Shown: positions 50,720-58,108 of the stretch, one piece after another
How the letters are laid out: every line of letters begins with the position of its first letter
Position numbering within the stretch: the first letter of the stretch is position 1
Source of the DNA: JAWVFM01 sp963739355
Lineage (GTDB): Bacteria > Actinomycetota > Thermoleophilia > Solirubrobacterales > 70-9
Reading direction: 5' to 3'
NCBI GenBank assembly: GCA_963739355.1
Contig: CAVUAD010000007.1
Location: 620,001-684,000 of the forward strand
Length of the DNA: 64,000 bases
Translations under genes and position numbers: made by a program
Notes under the pieces: generated by a model
What the model saw: only the letters and a program-made list of their open reading frames with translations
Told to the model about the DNA's origin: nothing
Database searches by the model: none

Positions 50720-51350
50720 GTGCCCCAGGTGCTCGCCCCCTCTCAGCGGATTCAACGGCCGCGGCCTGAACCGCGCGCTGCGGACACCGTCCCGATCGAC
50801 AACGAGACGTCCGAGCGGGTGGTCCGAACGATGGTCGTCGGCATCCCGGCCGTTGCGCTCGTCCTCGGCGCACGGCTCGCGTGGGGGGGAGTGCTCCACT
50901 GGCAGGACCTGCTCGTGCTTGCGATCACCTACACCCTCACAGGGTTCGGCATCACCGTTGGCTATCACCGCCTCTTCACCCATCGCAGCTTCAAGACCAC
51001 GCGCGTGGCGCGAGCGACTCTGGCGGTTCTCGGCTCGATGGCGGTCGAGGGGTCAGTGATCGAGTGGGTCGCCACCCACCGCAAGCACCACCGTTTCTCA
51101 GACCTCCCCGGAGACCCGCACAGCCCCCACGTCAACCGTGCCCCCGGTTGGCGTGGGGCACTGTGCGGCCTGGCGCATGCTCACGTCGGCTGGATGTTCC
51201 GGGGGCCTGGGCGATCAGCGCGCTCGAGCGCTGCCACCTGGCCTGGGACGTGATCCGGATCAGTCCCGACCGCCAACAGGCGAAGCGCGGACTCGTTGCG
51301 GAGGGAGTGCAGCCGGGGCGGCAGCCCGATCCACCGAGCGTCTCGCGCTA
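50720..51350 (+). pseudogene. Acyl-CoA/fatty-acid desaturase with internal deletion and frameshift
   Basis: Membrane diiron desaturase. The first half is in frame from GTG 50720: two hydrophobic segments, then His box 1 (VGYHRLFTHRSF), and His box 2 (WVATHRKHHRFSDLPGDPHSPH). After HVGWMFRG the frame breaks; the family C-terminus appears in another frame as AWAISALERCHLAWDVIRIS and RQQAKRGL. About 170 residues, including the third His box (HNHHAFP type), are missing between them. So this is a deletion remnant that cannot bind the second iron properly. Confidence 0.85.
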
Positions 51351-51491
51351 GTCGACGGGGTCGGCGCGGGCCTCCGCGGCCGCCTGTTTCCGCGCAGCCT
51401 TCTTGGCCTGCTTCTCGTGCCGACGCTCGACGAGCCTGCGTTCACGGTTGAGCTTCGCCATCGTGGTCTTTCGTTTGCTGCCTGAGGCCAT
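51348..51491 (-). CDS. 47-residue basic protein
   Basis: A short, very basic helical frame, starting MASGSKRKTTMAKLNRERRL and continuing Arg/Lys/Ala-rich to DPVD. The composition is like a nucleic-acid-binding peptide. It lies on the minus strand at the head of a set of tiny genes. Start ATG 51491; its stop overlaps the end of the convergent desaturase remnant. Confidence 0.55.
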   Translation of the reverse strand: MASGSKRKTTMAKLNRERRLVERRHEKQAKKAARKQAAAEARADPVD

Positions 51492-51556
51492 GCCGCTTCC
51501 TCCTAGATCAGTGTCGCGAGAATGATGTGGATGTCCCTCCGGGCCAAGACAGGGCC

Positions 51557-51748
51557 TCAGATCGCCCGCAGCGACACGACGTGTGCGGGGTTGATGCCCA
51601 CCGGTTCGCCGGACGCGAGGTCCTTGAACCAGGCCAGCCGCGACTGACCGGACCTGGCCGCGTCCGACAGTTTTTTTTCCGCCTCGTCGACACCCACTTC
51701 GAGCCTGAACCTGTCGCCGTTGACGACGTGGATCTCCGCGCTGGCCAC
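51557..51748 (-). CDS. 63-residue protein of unknown function
   Basis: A GTG-started frame (MASAEIHVVNGDRFRLEVGV and on to ASGEPVGINPAHVVSLRAI) that looks like a small beta-barrel with a conserved-looking NPAHVVSLRAI end. A poly-T run in the DNA encodes EKK. Its GTG is six bases from the stop of the next gene upstream, so the two are probably cotranscribed. Function unknown. Confidence 0.5.
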   Translation of the reverse strand: MASAEIHVVNGDRFRLEVGVDEAEKKLSDAARSGQSRLAWFKDLASGEPVGINPAHVVSLRAI

Positions 51749-51754
51749 GGGCCC

Positions 51755-52084
51755 CTAATCGTCCTGGTCAAGCTGGCCGCTCGCGCGAAGCGCGGCGCGA
51801 ACGGGAGCCACGGTGCGGGTTGGGCACTTGGCACGCTTGGCGATCACCTGATCGGGGGCCGAGGGTTCACGTTGAAGCTCGAACTCGGTGAGCGCCCACC
51901 GACGGCGTCTGGAGGCGTCGGTGGCGTTGGCCGGCGATGCGGCCTCGAGCACTTCCAACCGACGGCAGCCGAGGCAGCGCCACGTCCCGTCGGTGCACGC
52001 CCAGCCGATCGGCACGGTCGGGTCCACGCCCCGCGCGAAGCTCGTTTTCACTCCGCACCGCGAGCAGGCCCACGTCTCGTGCAT
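51755..52084 (-). CDS. Zinc-ribbon protein
   Basis: A 109-residue protein with a CxxC (WACSRCGVKTSF) and a second CxxC (WRCLGCRRLEVL) about 28 residues apart, which together can hold one zinc. The C-terminal half (REPSAPDQVIAKRAKCPTRTVAPVRAALRASGQL) resembles a winged-helix or HTH module. It may be a DNA-binding or RNA-binding protein. No closer family recognised. Confidence 0.6.
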   Translation of the reverse strand: MHETWACSRCGVKTSFARGVDPTVPIGWACTDGTWRCLGCRRLEVLEAASPANATDASRRRRWALTEFELQREPSAPDQVIAKRAKCPTRTVAPVRAALRASGQLDQDD

Positions 52085-52104
52085 TCCTCTCGCCGAGTTC
52101 CTTC

Positions 52105-52320
52105 CTAGGCCGATCCGTGTGCCGCGGCTTTCGCCCGTTCCATGCGTATCTGCGCCAGTTTCGACGCTCGCTCGAGCTGGCCGAGGCGCGCTGGGCTGGT
52201 CGGGACTGAGCCGTAGCTGCGGGCGTTATAGAGCTGAAAGCGCTCGCGGGCATACCGCGCCTGGACCTCGAGCTCCCGGAGGGCGAGGGCCTTTCCGGAT
52301 GTCGGCGCTCCGGCGCTCAT
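52105..52320 (-). CDS. 71-residue helical protein
   Basis: A mostly charged frame (ALALRELEVQARYARERFQLYNARSYGSV and LERASKLAQIRMERAKAAA) that likely forms a helical hairpin. Its ATG overlaps the end of the neighbouring frame at 52317 by four bases (ATGA), the coupling seen throughout this genome. Function unknown. Confidence 0.5.
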   Translation of the reverse strand: MSAGAPTSGKALALRELEVQARYARERFQLYNARSYGSVPTSPARLGQLERASKLAQIRMERAKAAAHGSA

Positions 52321-52619
52321 CGAGCTGCACCGCGGCTCTTGCGCCTGGCGGAGAATGGCGGCAGGTCCTGCCCCAATCGCCTGTGCCCGAGGGACCTGTG
52401 CCCGAGGGAGGGCGCCCCTCGCCTGCGCGAGGACTCCAGGGTGGAGACCTCGGTGGCGACGTCTTTTTTGGCGACGTCCGTTTCTGTGGCGACGCCCGTT
52501 TCACGGGCCGGGGGAATCGACGCTGCCGGCGGCAGCACCACCGCCGGTGGGAGCACCGGGGACGGCGGCATCGAGGTGCGCGGGGGAGGGATCCGGGTTG
52601 GACCGAGGGGGTCGGCCAT
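52317..52619 (-). CDS. Pro/Ala/Thr-rich protein, doubtful
   Basis: A 100-residue frame starting MADPLGPTRIPPPRTSMPPS, Pro-rich at first and then with short repeats (GATETDV, AKKDVATEV; LGHRSLGHRRLGQ). Repeats in the DNA (GTGCCCGAGGGA twice) could produce an artificial open frame. The ATGA overlap with the gene at 52320 is the only contextual support. Confidence 0.3.
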   Translation of the reverse strand: MADPLGPTRIPPPRTSMPPSPVLPPAVVLPPAASIPPARETGVATETDVAKKDVATEVSTLESSRRRGAPSLGHRSLGHRRLGQDLPPFSARRKSRGAAR

Positions 52620-52746
52620 GGTTGGGCTCCTTGGAACCCCTCGCGCGTTGCGGAAGGCGTCCCTCAATGGTAAGCCCGTGTCACTGGGGATCTGCTCCCG
52701 CATGCTCCAAAGGCAGGGTTATAACGAGACACTATACCATTGATTC

Positions 52747-53079
52747 ATGAAACCCGGTTCTATAGATAGCGCGCAGCCTCCCGCGGAGCCGGTCCCCCGC
52801 TGGGATCTCCTGACGAACCACGCCCATGTCCTCATCTGTGTCGCCGGCGACCCGGGCATCCGCCTGCGAGATATTGCAGCCGCGGTCGGCATCACAGAGC
52901 GGGCGGCCCACCGGATCGTCTCCGAGCTCGTCGAGGGCGGCTACGTGCTGCGCGAGCGAGAGGGTCGCCGGAACCACTACAAGATCGTGCCCGAGCGCCC
53001 CCTCCGTCATCCCCTCGTGGAGGCGCGAGAGGTGGGCGATCTGCTCGAAGTCCTGCTTGGCCGGGCGCTCGCGCTCTGA
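52747..53079 (+). CDS. Winged-helix transcriptional regulator (MarR/IclR-like)
   Basis: A 110-residue protein with one HTH: LTNHAHVLICVAGDPGIRLRDIAAAVGITERAAHRIVSELVEGGYVLREREGRRNHYKIVPERPLRHP. This is a typical winged-helix dimer module without a separate ligand domain. An AT-rich stretch (TATAACGAGACACTATACCA) lies before the ATG and contains a candidate -10 (TATACC). It is divergent from the small-gene cluster, so it may regulate those genes or itself. Confidence 0.8.
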   Translation: MKPGSIDSAQPPAEPVPRWDLLTNHAHVLICVAGDPGIRLRDIAAAVGITERAAHRIVSELVEGGYVLREREGRRNHYKIVPERPLRHPLVEAREVGDLLEVLLGRALAL

Positions 53080-53232
53080 CGACTTCGCGCAGGCTCCGCT
53101 CCTGGCGCCGTGCGCGGGAGCGAACCGGCGCGTGGCCCCCGAACCAGCTCTAGGCTTTGTGGCAGGGATAGGTAGGTATCCCCGCCCCGGCGCGCGCGCG
53201 GGGCGGTCGTCAACTCCACGGGGGTCTCGCAA

Positions 53233-55074
53233 GTGTTCGGCAGGTCCGGTTTCGCTCTTCTTCTGGCGGCCTCGACCGCTCTCCTGACTCCGGCGTTCGC
53301 GTCGGGCTCCGGCGTCGCGTATCCGGATGCCGACTGGACCGAGGCCTTCATCAACTCGCCGTCGAGCGCGGGTGACGCGACCCTCCACGCCGACGTCCTG
53401 CGGCCCAAGGGCGACACGAACGCCGACAAGACGCCGGTGATCCTCTCGATCGGCCCCTACTTCAACCACTCGGGGCAAACCGGGCCGGCCGGGCCCGCCG
53501 AGGGCACGAGCTACGACCCGGTGGGGCCGAACGCCGGCCCCTCGGAGCGCTTCCAGGACTTCGTCGAGGGCTCCGGGCTGCTCAAGAAGGGCTACTCGTT
53601 CGTGATGGTGGACCTGCGCGGCTTCGGCGGCTCCAACGGCTGCCTCGACTGGTCGGGCCCGGGCGAGCAGGCCGACGTCGTCAACGCCGTCAAGTGGGCG
53701 GCCAGCCGGCCGTGGTCGACAGGCCGCGTCGGCATGTACGGCAAGTCCTACGACGCGCTGACCGGGCTGGTCGGGGTGGATCACCATCCGCAGGGCCTCG
53801 ACGCGGTCGTCTCCCAGGAGCCGGTCTACGACGACTACCGCTACCTGTACGGCAACGGCATCCGCCGCGAGAACTCGCTCGCGACCCCCGCCCTCTACGA
53901 CGGGATCGCCGCCACTCCGGGGCCGCTCGCGGACCCTCGCGACGCGCTGAACTACAACCCGCAGAGCGTCAACAACCCGGCCTGCCTGGCGCAGAACTTC
54001 CTGGCGCAGGCGGCGAACGACCGCCACCACTCCGCCTTCTGGAAGCAGCGGAATCTGATCCCGGGCGCCAAGGGCTCGAACGTCCCGCTGTTCCTCACCC
54101 AGGGCCTCACCGAGAACAACACGGTCGCCGACGGCATGCCGCAGTACCTCGCGAACCACACCGGCTACGAGCGCGCCTGGCTCGGCCCGTGGGAGCACGT
54201 GCGCGGTAACGAGAAGTGCGTCTCCGGCGACGCCTCCACCGGCTGCTCCGATTCGAAGGTGGGACGCCTGAAGGACGGTCGCAAGGGCTGGTTCGCCGAG
54301 GTCATGCGCTTCTACGGCCGCTTCCTCAAGGGCAAGCAGCCCAAGGTGAACGACCCGCCGTTCGCGGTTCAGACCAACGACGGCGTCTGGCGCGCCGAGA
54401 AGCAGTGGCCGCCCGCCGACGCGCACGCGTACACGACGAAGCTCCAAGGCGGGTCCTACATGGACACCGCCACCTCGAACGCGACCGGCTTCGACTCCAC
54501 CACGGGCGACCCGGCCGATCCCACGGTTCAGTCCGGCGTGTGGACCGTGTCCAAGCCGCTGCCCTACGGCGTCCATCTCGCGGGCAAGGCGAAGGCACTG
54601 GTCAAGGTCACGACCTCGCTGCCCAACGCCAACCTCGTCGTCGACCTCTACGACCTCGACGCCGACGGGACCGGTCCGTTGGTCACCCGGCAGGGCTACC
54701 TGGTCAGGAAGCCGGGCACCGCGACGATCCCGCTCCGGCTCTGGGGAGCCGACTGGAAGTTCAAGCCCGGTGACCACATCGCGGTGCGCGTCACCGACAA
54801 CAACCAGGACTGGTGGATCGCCGCGGTTCCGAGCGCCCAGCCGGTGACCGTCAAGGGCGGGTCGATCAGGCTGCCGTTCCTGCGGCACCGCAGGACGCAG
54901 ACCATCCAGGGCAAGCCGGGCGTCCAGCTGAAGCCCTACCTGAAGACCCACGTCGCGACGGCGCCGGCCAGCGCGCTTACGGGGGCCACGCAGTTCACCC
55001 TTCCGCCTCGGATGATCGCCGCCGAGCGCGGGTCGCCCTTCACCGGTGGCTACACGGAGCCGGTTGGCGGATAG
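53233..55074 (+). CDS. Secreted S15 / CocE-family hydrolase
   Basis: A 613-residue serine hydrolase of the X-Pro dipeptidyl-peptidase/cocaine-esterase group, secreted by an N-terminal signal (SGFALLLAASTALLTPAFAS). The alpha/beta core has MVDLRGFGGSNGCLDW and the nucleophile loop MYGKSYDALTGLVG (Ser near residue 170), with the catalytic His probably in GPWEHVRGN (near 321). The C-terminal 250 residues form the jelly-roll domain typical of the family (VWRAEKQWPPADAHAYT, VDLYDLDADGTGPLVTRQGYL, HIAVRVTDNNQDWWIAAVPS). Substrates are probably proline peptides or esters. Confidence 0.88.
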   Translation: MFGRSGFALLLAASTALLTPAFASGSGVAYPDADWTEAFINSPSSAGDATLHADVLRPKGDTNADKTPVILSIGPYFNHSGQTGPAGPAEGTSYDPVGPNAGPSERFQDFVEGSGLLKKGYSFVMVDLRGFGGSNGCLDWSGPGEQADVVNAVKWAASRPWSTGRVGMYGKSYDALTGLVGVDHHPQGLDAVVSQEPVYDDYRYLYGNGIRRENSLATPALYDGIAATPGPLADPRDALNYNPQSVNNPACLAQNFLAQAANDRHHSAFWKQRNLIPGAKGSNVPLFLTQGLTENNTVADGMPQYLANHTGYERAWLGPWEHVRGNEKCVSGDASTGCSDSKVGRLKDGRKGWFAEVMRFYGRFLKGKQPKVNDPPFAVQTNDGVWRAEKQWPPADAHAYTTKLQGGSYMDTATSNATGFDSTTGDPADPTVQSGVWTVSKPLPYGVHLAGKAKALVKVTTSLPNANLVVDLYDLDADGTGPLVTRQGYLVRKPGTATIPLRLWGADWKFKPGDHIAVRVTDNNQDWWIAAVPSAQPVTVKGGSIRLPFLRHRRTQTIQGKPGVQLKPYLKTHVATAPASALTGATQFTLPPRMIAAERGSPFTGGYTEPVGG

Positions 55075-55118
55075 AAGGCATAGGCTTACCGCCTCGGGTC
55101 CTCGACCACTGGGGCGGA

Positions 55119-55784
55119 ATGGAATCCGAAGCGCCAACGAATCCAAACTGGATCGGCGACTCGCCGGTCGTCGCTTCGGCGTACGCACTGGCTGAGCGGG
55201 CTCATCGCGGCCAGCGGCGCCCGAGCGACGGGCGCCCGTTCCTGGACCACGTCACGGAGGTCGCGACCGTGCTCCACGACGCGAACATGAGCGACGAGCT
55301 CGTCGCCGTCGGGCTACTCCACGACTCGGTGGAGCGCGGCACGCTCGGCTCGGCCGAGCTGCGAGACGAGATGGGGGAGGAGATCGCGGATCTCGTGCTG
55401 GTGCTCACCGAGGACTCGGCAATCGAGTCCTTCGCCGAGCGCAAGGAGGGGCTGCGAAGGCAGGTCAGCGAGGCCGGTGAGCCGGCCGTGACCGCCTTCG
55501 CCGCCGACAAGCTCTCCGACATCGCCAGCCTGCGCCGCGGGATCGAGCGGTTCGGCCCGGCAATCGACGGTCGTCTCGACGCGACCGTCGGCAGCATGAT
55601 CGGCCACTACCGGGAGTCCGTCGAGCTCGTCGAAGCCACGAGCCCTGACTCGGCGCTGCTTCCCGAGCTGCACGATCAGCTCGACCACCTCAGGGTGGAG
55701 TCGGATCGCGTTGCGGCCGGGTCAGACAAGTCCGCCAAGCGGCGCCGCAGGGTCGGCGTGGCCGCGGAGTTGCCGCAGGGTTGA
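55119..55784 (+). CDS. HD-domain (RelA/SpoT-like) phosphohydrolase
   Basis: A 221-residue protein with a metal-dependent HD hydrolase domain. Ligands: the first His in AHRGQRRPSDGRPFLDHV, HD in VGLLHDSVERGTL, and the final Asp in AADKLSDIASLRRGIERFG. These match the ppGpp hydrolase half of RelA/SpoT, but no synthetase domain is attached. Thus it may be a small ppGpp or nucleotide hydrolase (MESH1-like). The C-terminus is basic and polar. Confidence 0.85.
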   Translation: MESEAPTNPNWIGDSPVVASAYALAERAHRGQRRPSDGRPFLDHVTEVATVLHDANMSDELVAVGLLHDSVERGTLGSAELRDEMGEEIADLVLVLTEDSAIESFAERKEGLRRQVSEAGEPAVTAFAADKLSDIASLRRGIERFGPAIDGRLDATVGSMIGHYRESVELVEATSPDSALLPELHDQLDHLRVESDRVAAGSDKSAKRRRRVGVAAELPQG

Positions 55785-55791
55785 GGCGCAT

Positions 55792-55820
55792 CGCTGCCCC
55801 GCTTCGAGAGCGGGGCAGCG
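55792..55820. terminator. Bidirectional hairpin between convergent genes
   Basis: CGCTGCCCCGCT (55792-55803) and AGCGGGGCAGCG (55809-55820) form a perfect 12-bp stem with loop TCGAG. It lies between the stops at 55784 (plus) and 55857 (minus), so it can act in both directions. There is no U-tract. Confidence 0.7.
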
Positions 55821-55856
55821 CGCGCCTGCGAGCGTTCAGATGACGAAGCTGAAGCG

Positions 55857-56477
55857 CTACTTCATCCGCGGATCTACGTAGAAGTTGTAGATCTGGTACT
55901 CGCTCGACTTGTCCGGCGTGAACGTGAACTGAACAAGCTGCCAGCCGGGCTGACTGCTCGGCTTGACGCTGAACTTGTTCGAGGTCGTCCAGGCGGTCTT
56001 GTCCCCCTGAATGTGCCCCGCGTTCTGCGGCTTGACCGCCGACTTGGTGCCCTCATAGGACACCGTGACGCGCAGGCCGCCCTTGCCGGTGACGTTGCGC
56101 AGCATCGTGCGCGCCGTCTTGAACCCACTGTCCACGCACATCGCCGGGCTTGTCGCCGAAGACCCATACGGGAGGTCGAGGATCGAGCCGCTCCCGCTGT
56201 TTGCGAGATTGGCCGACTCGACCTGCGCCCCACCGGTCAGGGTCCAGCCGGCACCGTTGAAGGCGCCGACCGACTGGCCGGGGGCAAGCGTGTACCAGTT
56301 CCGGTCACCAACCGCCAGAAACGGCTGCGTGAAGTGGGGCCTGGTGCACTTGGTGGTGTCGATGTAGGCCGGCCGCTTGTTTGCCATCGCGGTGCCGGCG
56401 GACATGGCGCCGAGCACCACGACGATGCCGCACACTGCGGTCGCCTTGGCTCGGTTGCTGAAAAGGAACTGCGTCAT
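55857..56477 (-). CDS. Secreted protein of unknown function
   Basis: A 206-residue protein with a signal peptide (NRAKATAVCGIVVVLGAMSA to cleavage near AMANKR) and a beta-sandwich-like mature part: FLAVGDRNWYTLAPGQSV, FNGAGWTLTGGAQVESANLANSGSGS, SSATSPAMCVDSGFKTARTMLRN, PGWQLVQFTFTPDKSSEYQIYNFYVDPR. It resembles carbohydrate-binding-module-like secreted proteins. The ATG at 56477 has AAAGGTG upstream. An HD-GYP remnant abuts its 5' end in the opposite direction. Confidence 0.7.
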   Translation of the reverse strand: MTQFLFSNRAKATAVCGIVVVLGAMSAGTAMANKRPAYIDTTKCTRPHFTQPFLAVGDRNWYTLAPGQSVGAFNGAGWTLTGGAQVESANLANSGSGSILDLPYGSSATSPAMCVDSGFKTARTMLRNVTGKGGLRVTVSYEGTKSAVKPQNAGHIQGDKTAWTTSNKFSVKPSSQPGWQLVQFTFTPDKSSEYQIYNFYVDPRMK

Positions 56478-56529
56478 CTGTACGCACCTTTCGGGTGGTA
56501 CTAGCAGCCGAGCTATCTCGAGTGAACGA

Positions 56530-56961
56530 GACCTCTGGCTCAAGCCGGGCAAGCTCGACCCCGACGAGTGGAAGCTCATCGAGACCCACACGATCGAGGG
56601 TCAGAAGATGCTGAACCGCGTGGGCGGCTTCATGAAGAACGTCGGCCTGATCGTCCGCTCGCACCACGAGCGCTGGGACGGAAACGGCTACCCGGACGGC
56701 CTCGTCGGCGAGGATATCCCGCTCGAGGCCAGGATCATCACCTGCTGCGACTCCTGGAACGCCATGCGCACCGACCGCGCCTATCGCAAGGCCCTCTCCC
56801 ACGAGGTCGCCCGCGCCGAGCTGGAGGGGAACGCGGGCAGCCAGTTCGACCCCACGATCGGGGCGGCCTTCCTGCGCGTCATCGACGCGAACCCCGAGCT
56901 CGACGGCTCGGGCGCGGCGACGCCCGCATCCGCGGAACGCGCCCCTTCAGCTCGGCGATGA
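56530..56961 (+). pseudogene. HD-GYP domain remnant, N-terminus lost
   Basis: The open frame resumes mid-domain at LWLKPGKLDPDEWKLIETHT and continues GLIVRSHHERWDGNGYPDGLVGEDIPLEARIITCCDSWNAMRTDRAYRKALS, the second half of an HD-GYP cyclic-di-GMP phosphodiesterase. The first half, with the metal-binding HD motif and any sensor domain, is absent, and no start codon is present at the break. It directly adjoins the start of the divergent secreted gene, so an insertion or deletion removed it. It is probably not expressed. Confidence 0.75.
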
Positions 56962-56971
56962 GCCTCCGGCG

Positions 56972-57628
56972 CTACGGCGCCGGGACGATGCGCATGTACG
57001 GCTTGGGAGTCGCCCAGCCATCCGGCCAGCGCTCCTTCGCCTGCTCGTCGGAGACGGAGCCGCCGATGATCACGTCCTCGCCGGGCTGCCACTGAGCCGG
57101 CGTGGCGAGACCCTGCTCGGCGGTGAGCTGCAGCGAGTCGAGCACGCGAAGCACCTCGTCGAAGTTGCGGCCGGTCGTCATCGGGTAGACCAGGACCAGC
57201 TTGATCTTCTTGTCCGGGCCGATCACGAAGACGTTGCGAAGCGTCGCGTTCTGAGCCGGCGTGCGCTCCGTCGGATCGCCCTCGGTATCCGGCGGAAGCA
57301 TCCCGTAGAGCTTCGAGACGTTGTAGTCGGTGTCGGCGATGATCGGGAAGTTGGGCGCCGCGCCCTGCGTCTCCTCGATGTCCTTCGCCCACTCCTCGGC
57401 GTTATCGACGGGGTCGACCGAGAGGCCGATGATCTTCGCGCCGCGTCTGTCGAAGTCGGGCTTGATCTGCGCCATGTAGCCGAGCTCGGTGGTGCACACC
57501 GGGGTGAAGGCGCGGGGGTGCGAGAAGAGCACGGCCCAGCTGTCGCCGATCCAGTCGTGGAAGCTGAGCGGGCCCTCGGTGCTCTCGGCCTGGAAGTCGG
57601 GGGCGTCGTCGCCAATCGTGAGTGCCAT
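56972..57628 (-). CDS. Peroxiredoxin, 1-Cys type (PRDX6-like)
   Basis: A 218-residue thiol peroxidase. The peroxidatic Cys is C45 in SHPRAFTPVCTTELGYM, with the Thr of the TxxC-type motif. The following NAEEWAKDIEE, FPIIADTDYNVSKLYGML, and the long C-terminal arm with YPMTTGRNFDEVLRVLDSLQLT are diagnostic of the 1-Cys PRDX6 group. No resolving Cys is seen. The ATG at 57628 has AAGGAGA; the 13 codons upstream are not part of the fold. It removes peroxides with thioredoxin, glutathione analogue or another thiol. Confidence 0.92.
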   Translation of the reverse strand: MALTIGDDAPDFQAESTEGPLSFHDWIGDSWAVLFSHPRAFTPVCTTELGYMAQIKPDFDRRGAKIIGLSVDPVDNAEEWAKDIEETQGAAPNFPIIADTDYNVSKLYGMLPPDTEGDPTERTPAQNATLRNVFVIGPDKKIKLVLVYPMTTGRNFDEVLRVLDSLQLTAEQGLATPAQWQPGEDVIIGGSVSDEQAKERWPDGWATPKPYMRIVPAP

Positions 57629-57644
57629 CGGGTCTCCTTCGCCT

Positions 57645-57669
57645 AAATGCGGAAATTCGGATCGCATTT
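57645..57669. promoter_or_regulatory. Inverted repeat upstream of the peroxiredoxin
   Basis: Perfect 7-bp arms, AAATGCG (57645-57651) and CGCATTT (57663-57669), separated by 11 bases, 17 bases upstream of the ATG. AT-rich arms in a 70% GC genome suggest a regulator binding site. The regulator is unknown. Confidence 0.45.
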
Positions 57670-57763
57670 CATGTTAACCCCCGTGGGACGTCGGCTGTGC
57701 GGTGTCGATGGGAGGCATCCCCGTTCGTCGCGCTCACGACACAATCCAGACAGGAGGCATCAA

Positions 57764-58108
57764 ATGCAGTATCTGCTCCAGATCTACCCGGGTGACGCGA
57801 CGGGGGAGTTCGACCGTCTCTCCGAGGACGAACAGAGGGCCATCATGGGCGAGTACTTCGCCCTCTCGGAGCTGCCCGGCATGATCGGCGGCCACCAGCT
57901 CCAGCCGGCCGAGACCGCCACGACCGTGTGCGTCGAGAACGCGCAGACGGTCACGACCGACGGCCCGTTCGCGACCACAAAGGAGGTTCTCGGCGGCTAC
58001 TACCTGCTCGAGGCCGATGACCTCGACGGCGCGCTCGAGGTGGCCGCGCGGATCCCCGCCGCGCGCCTTGGCGGCGCGGTCGAGGTGCGACCGGTGGTGG
58101 AGCGCTGA
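57764..58108 (+). CDS. DGPF-domain (YCII-related) protein
   Basis: A 114-residue ferredoxin-like-fold protein. The DGPF motif is at TTDGPFATTKEVLGGYYLLE, preceded by a YCII-like MQYLLQIYPGDATGEFDRLS and followed by AARIPAARLGGAVEVRPVVE. DGPF proteins are commonly encoded next to the ECF42 group of sigma factors, exactly as here. AGGAGG lies 9 bases before the ATG. Role: probably a small accessory or target of the sigma factor. Confidence 0.9.
   Translation: MQYLLQIYPGDATGEFDRLSEDEQRAIMGEYFALSELPGMIGGHQLQPAETATTVCVENAQTVTTDGPFATTKEVLGGYYLLEADDLDGALEVAARIPAARLGGAVEVRPVVER

Noticed and set aside
52339..52743. 134-codon plus-strand frame in the small-gene cluster
   Set aside because: Consists of repetitive Gly/Thr/Ser codons produced by DNA repeats, with no start signal; also opposite to more plausible frames.
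53233..55188. Long minus-strand frame opposite the S15 hydrolase
   Set aside because: Low-complexity Arg/Val/Gly shadow; the plus strand has a signal peptide and catalytic motifs.
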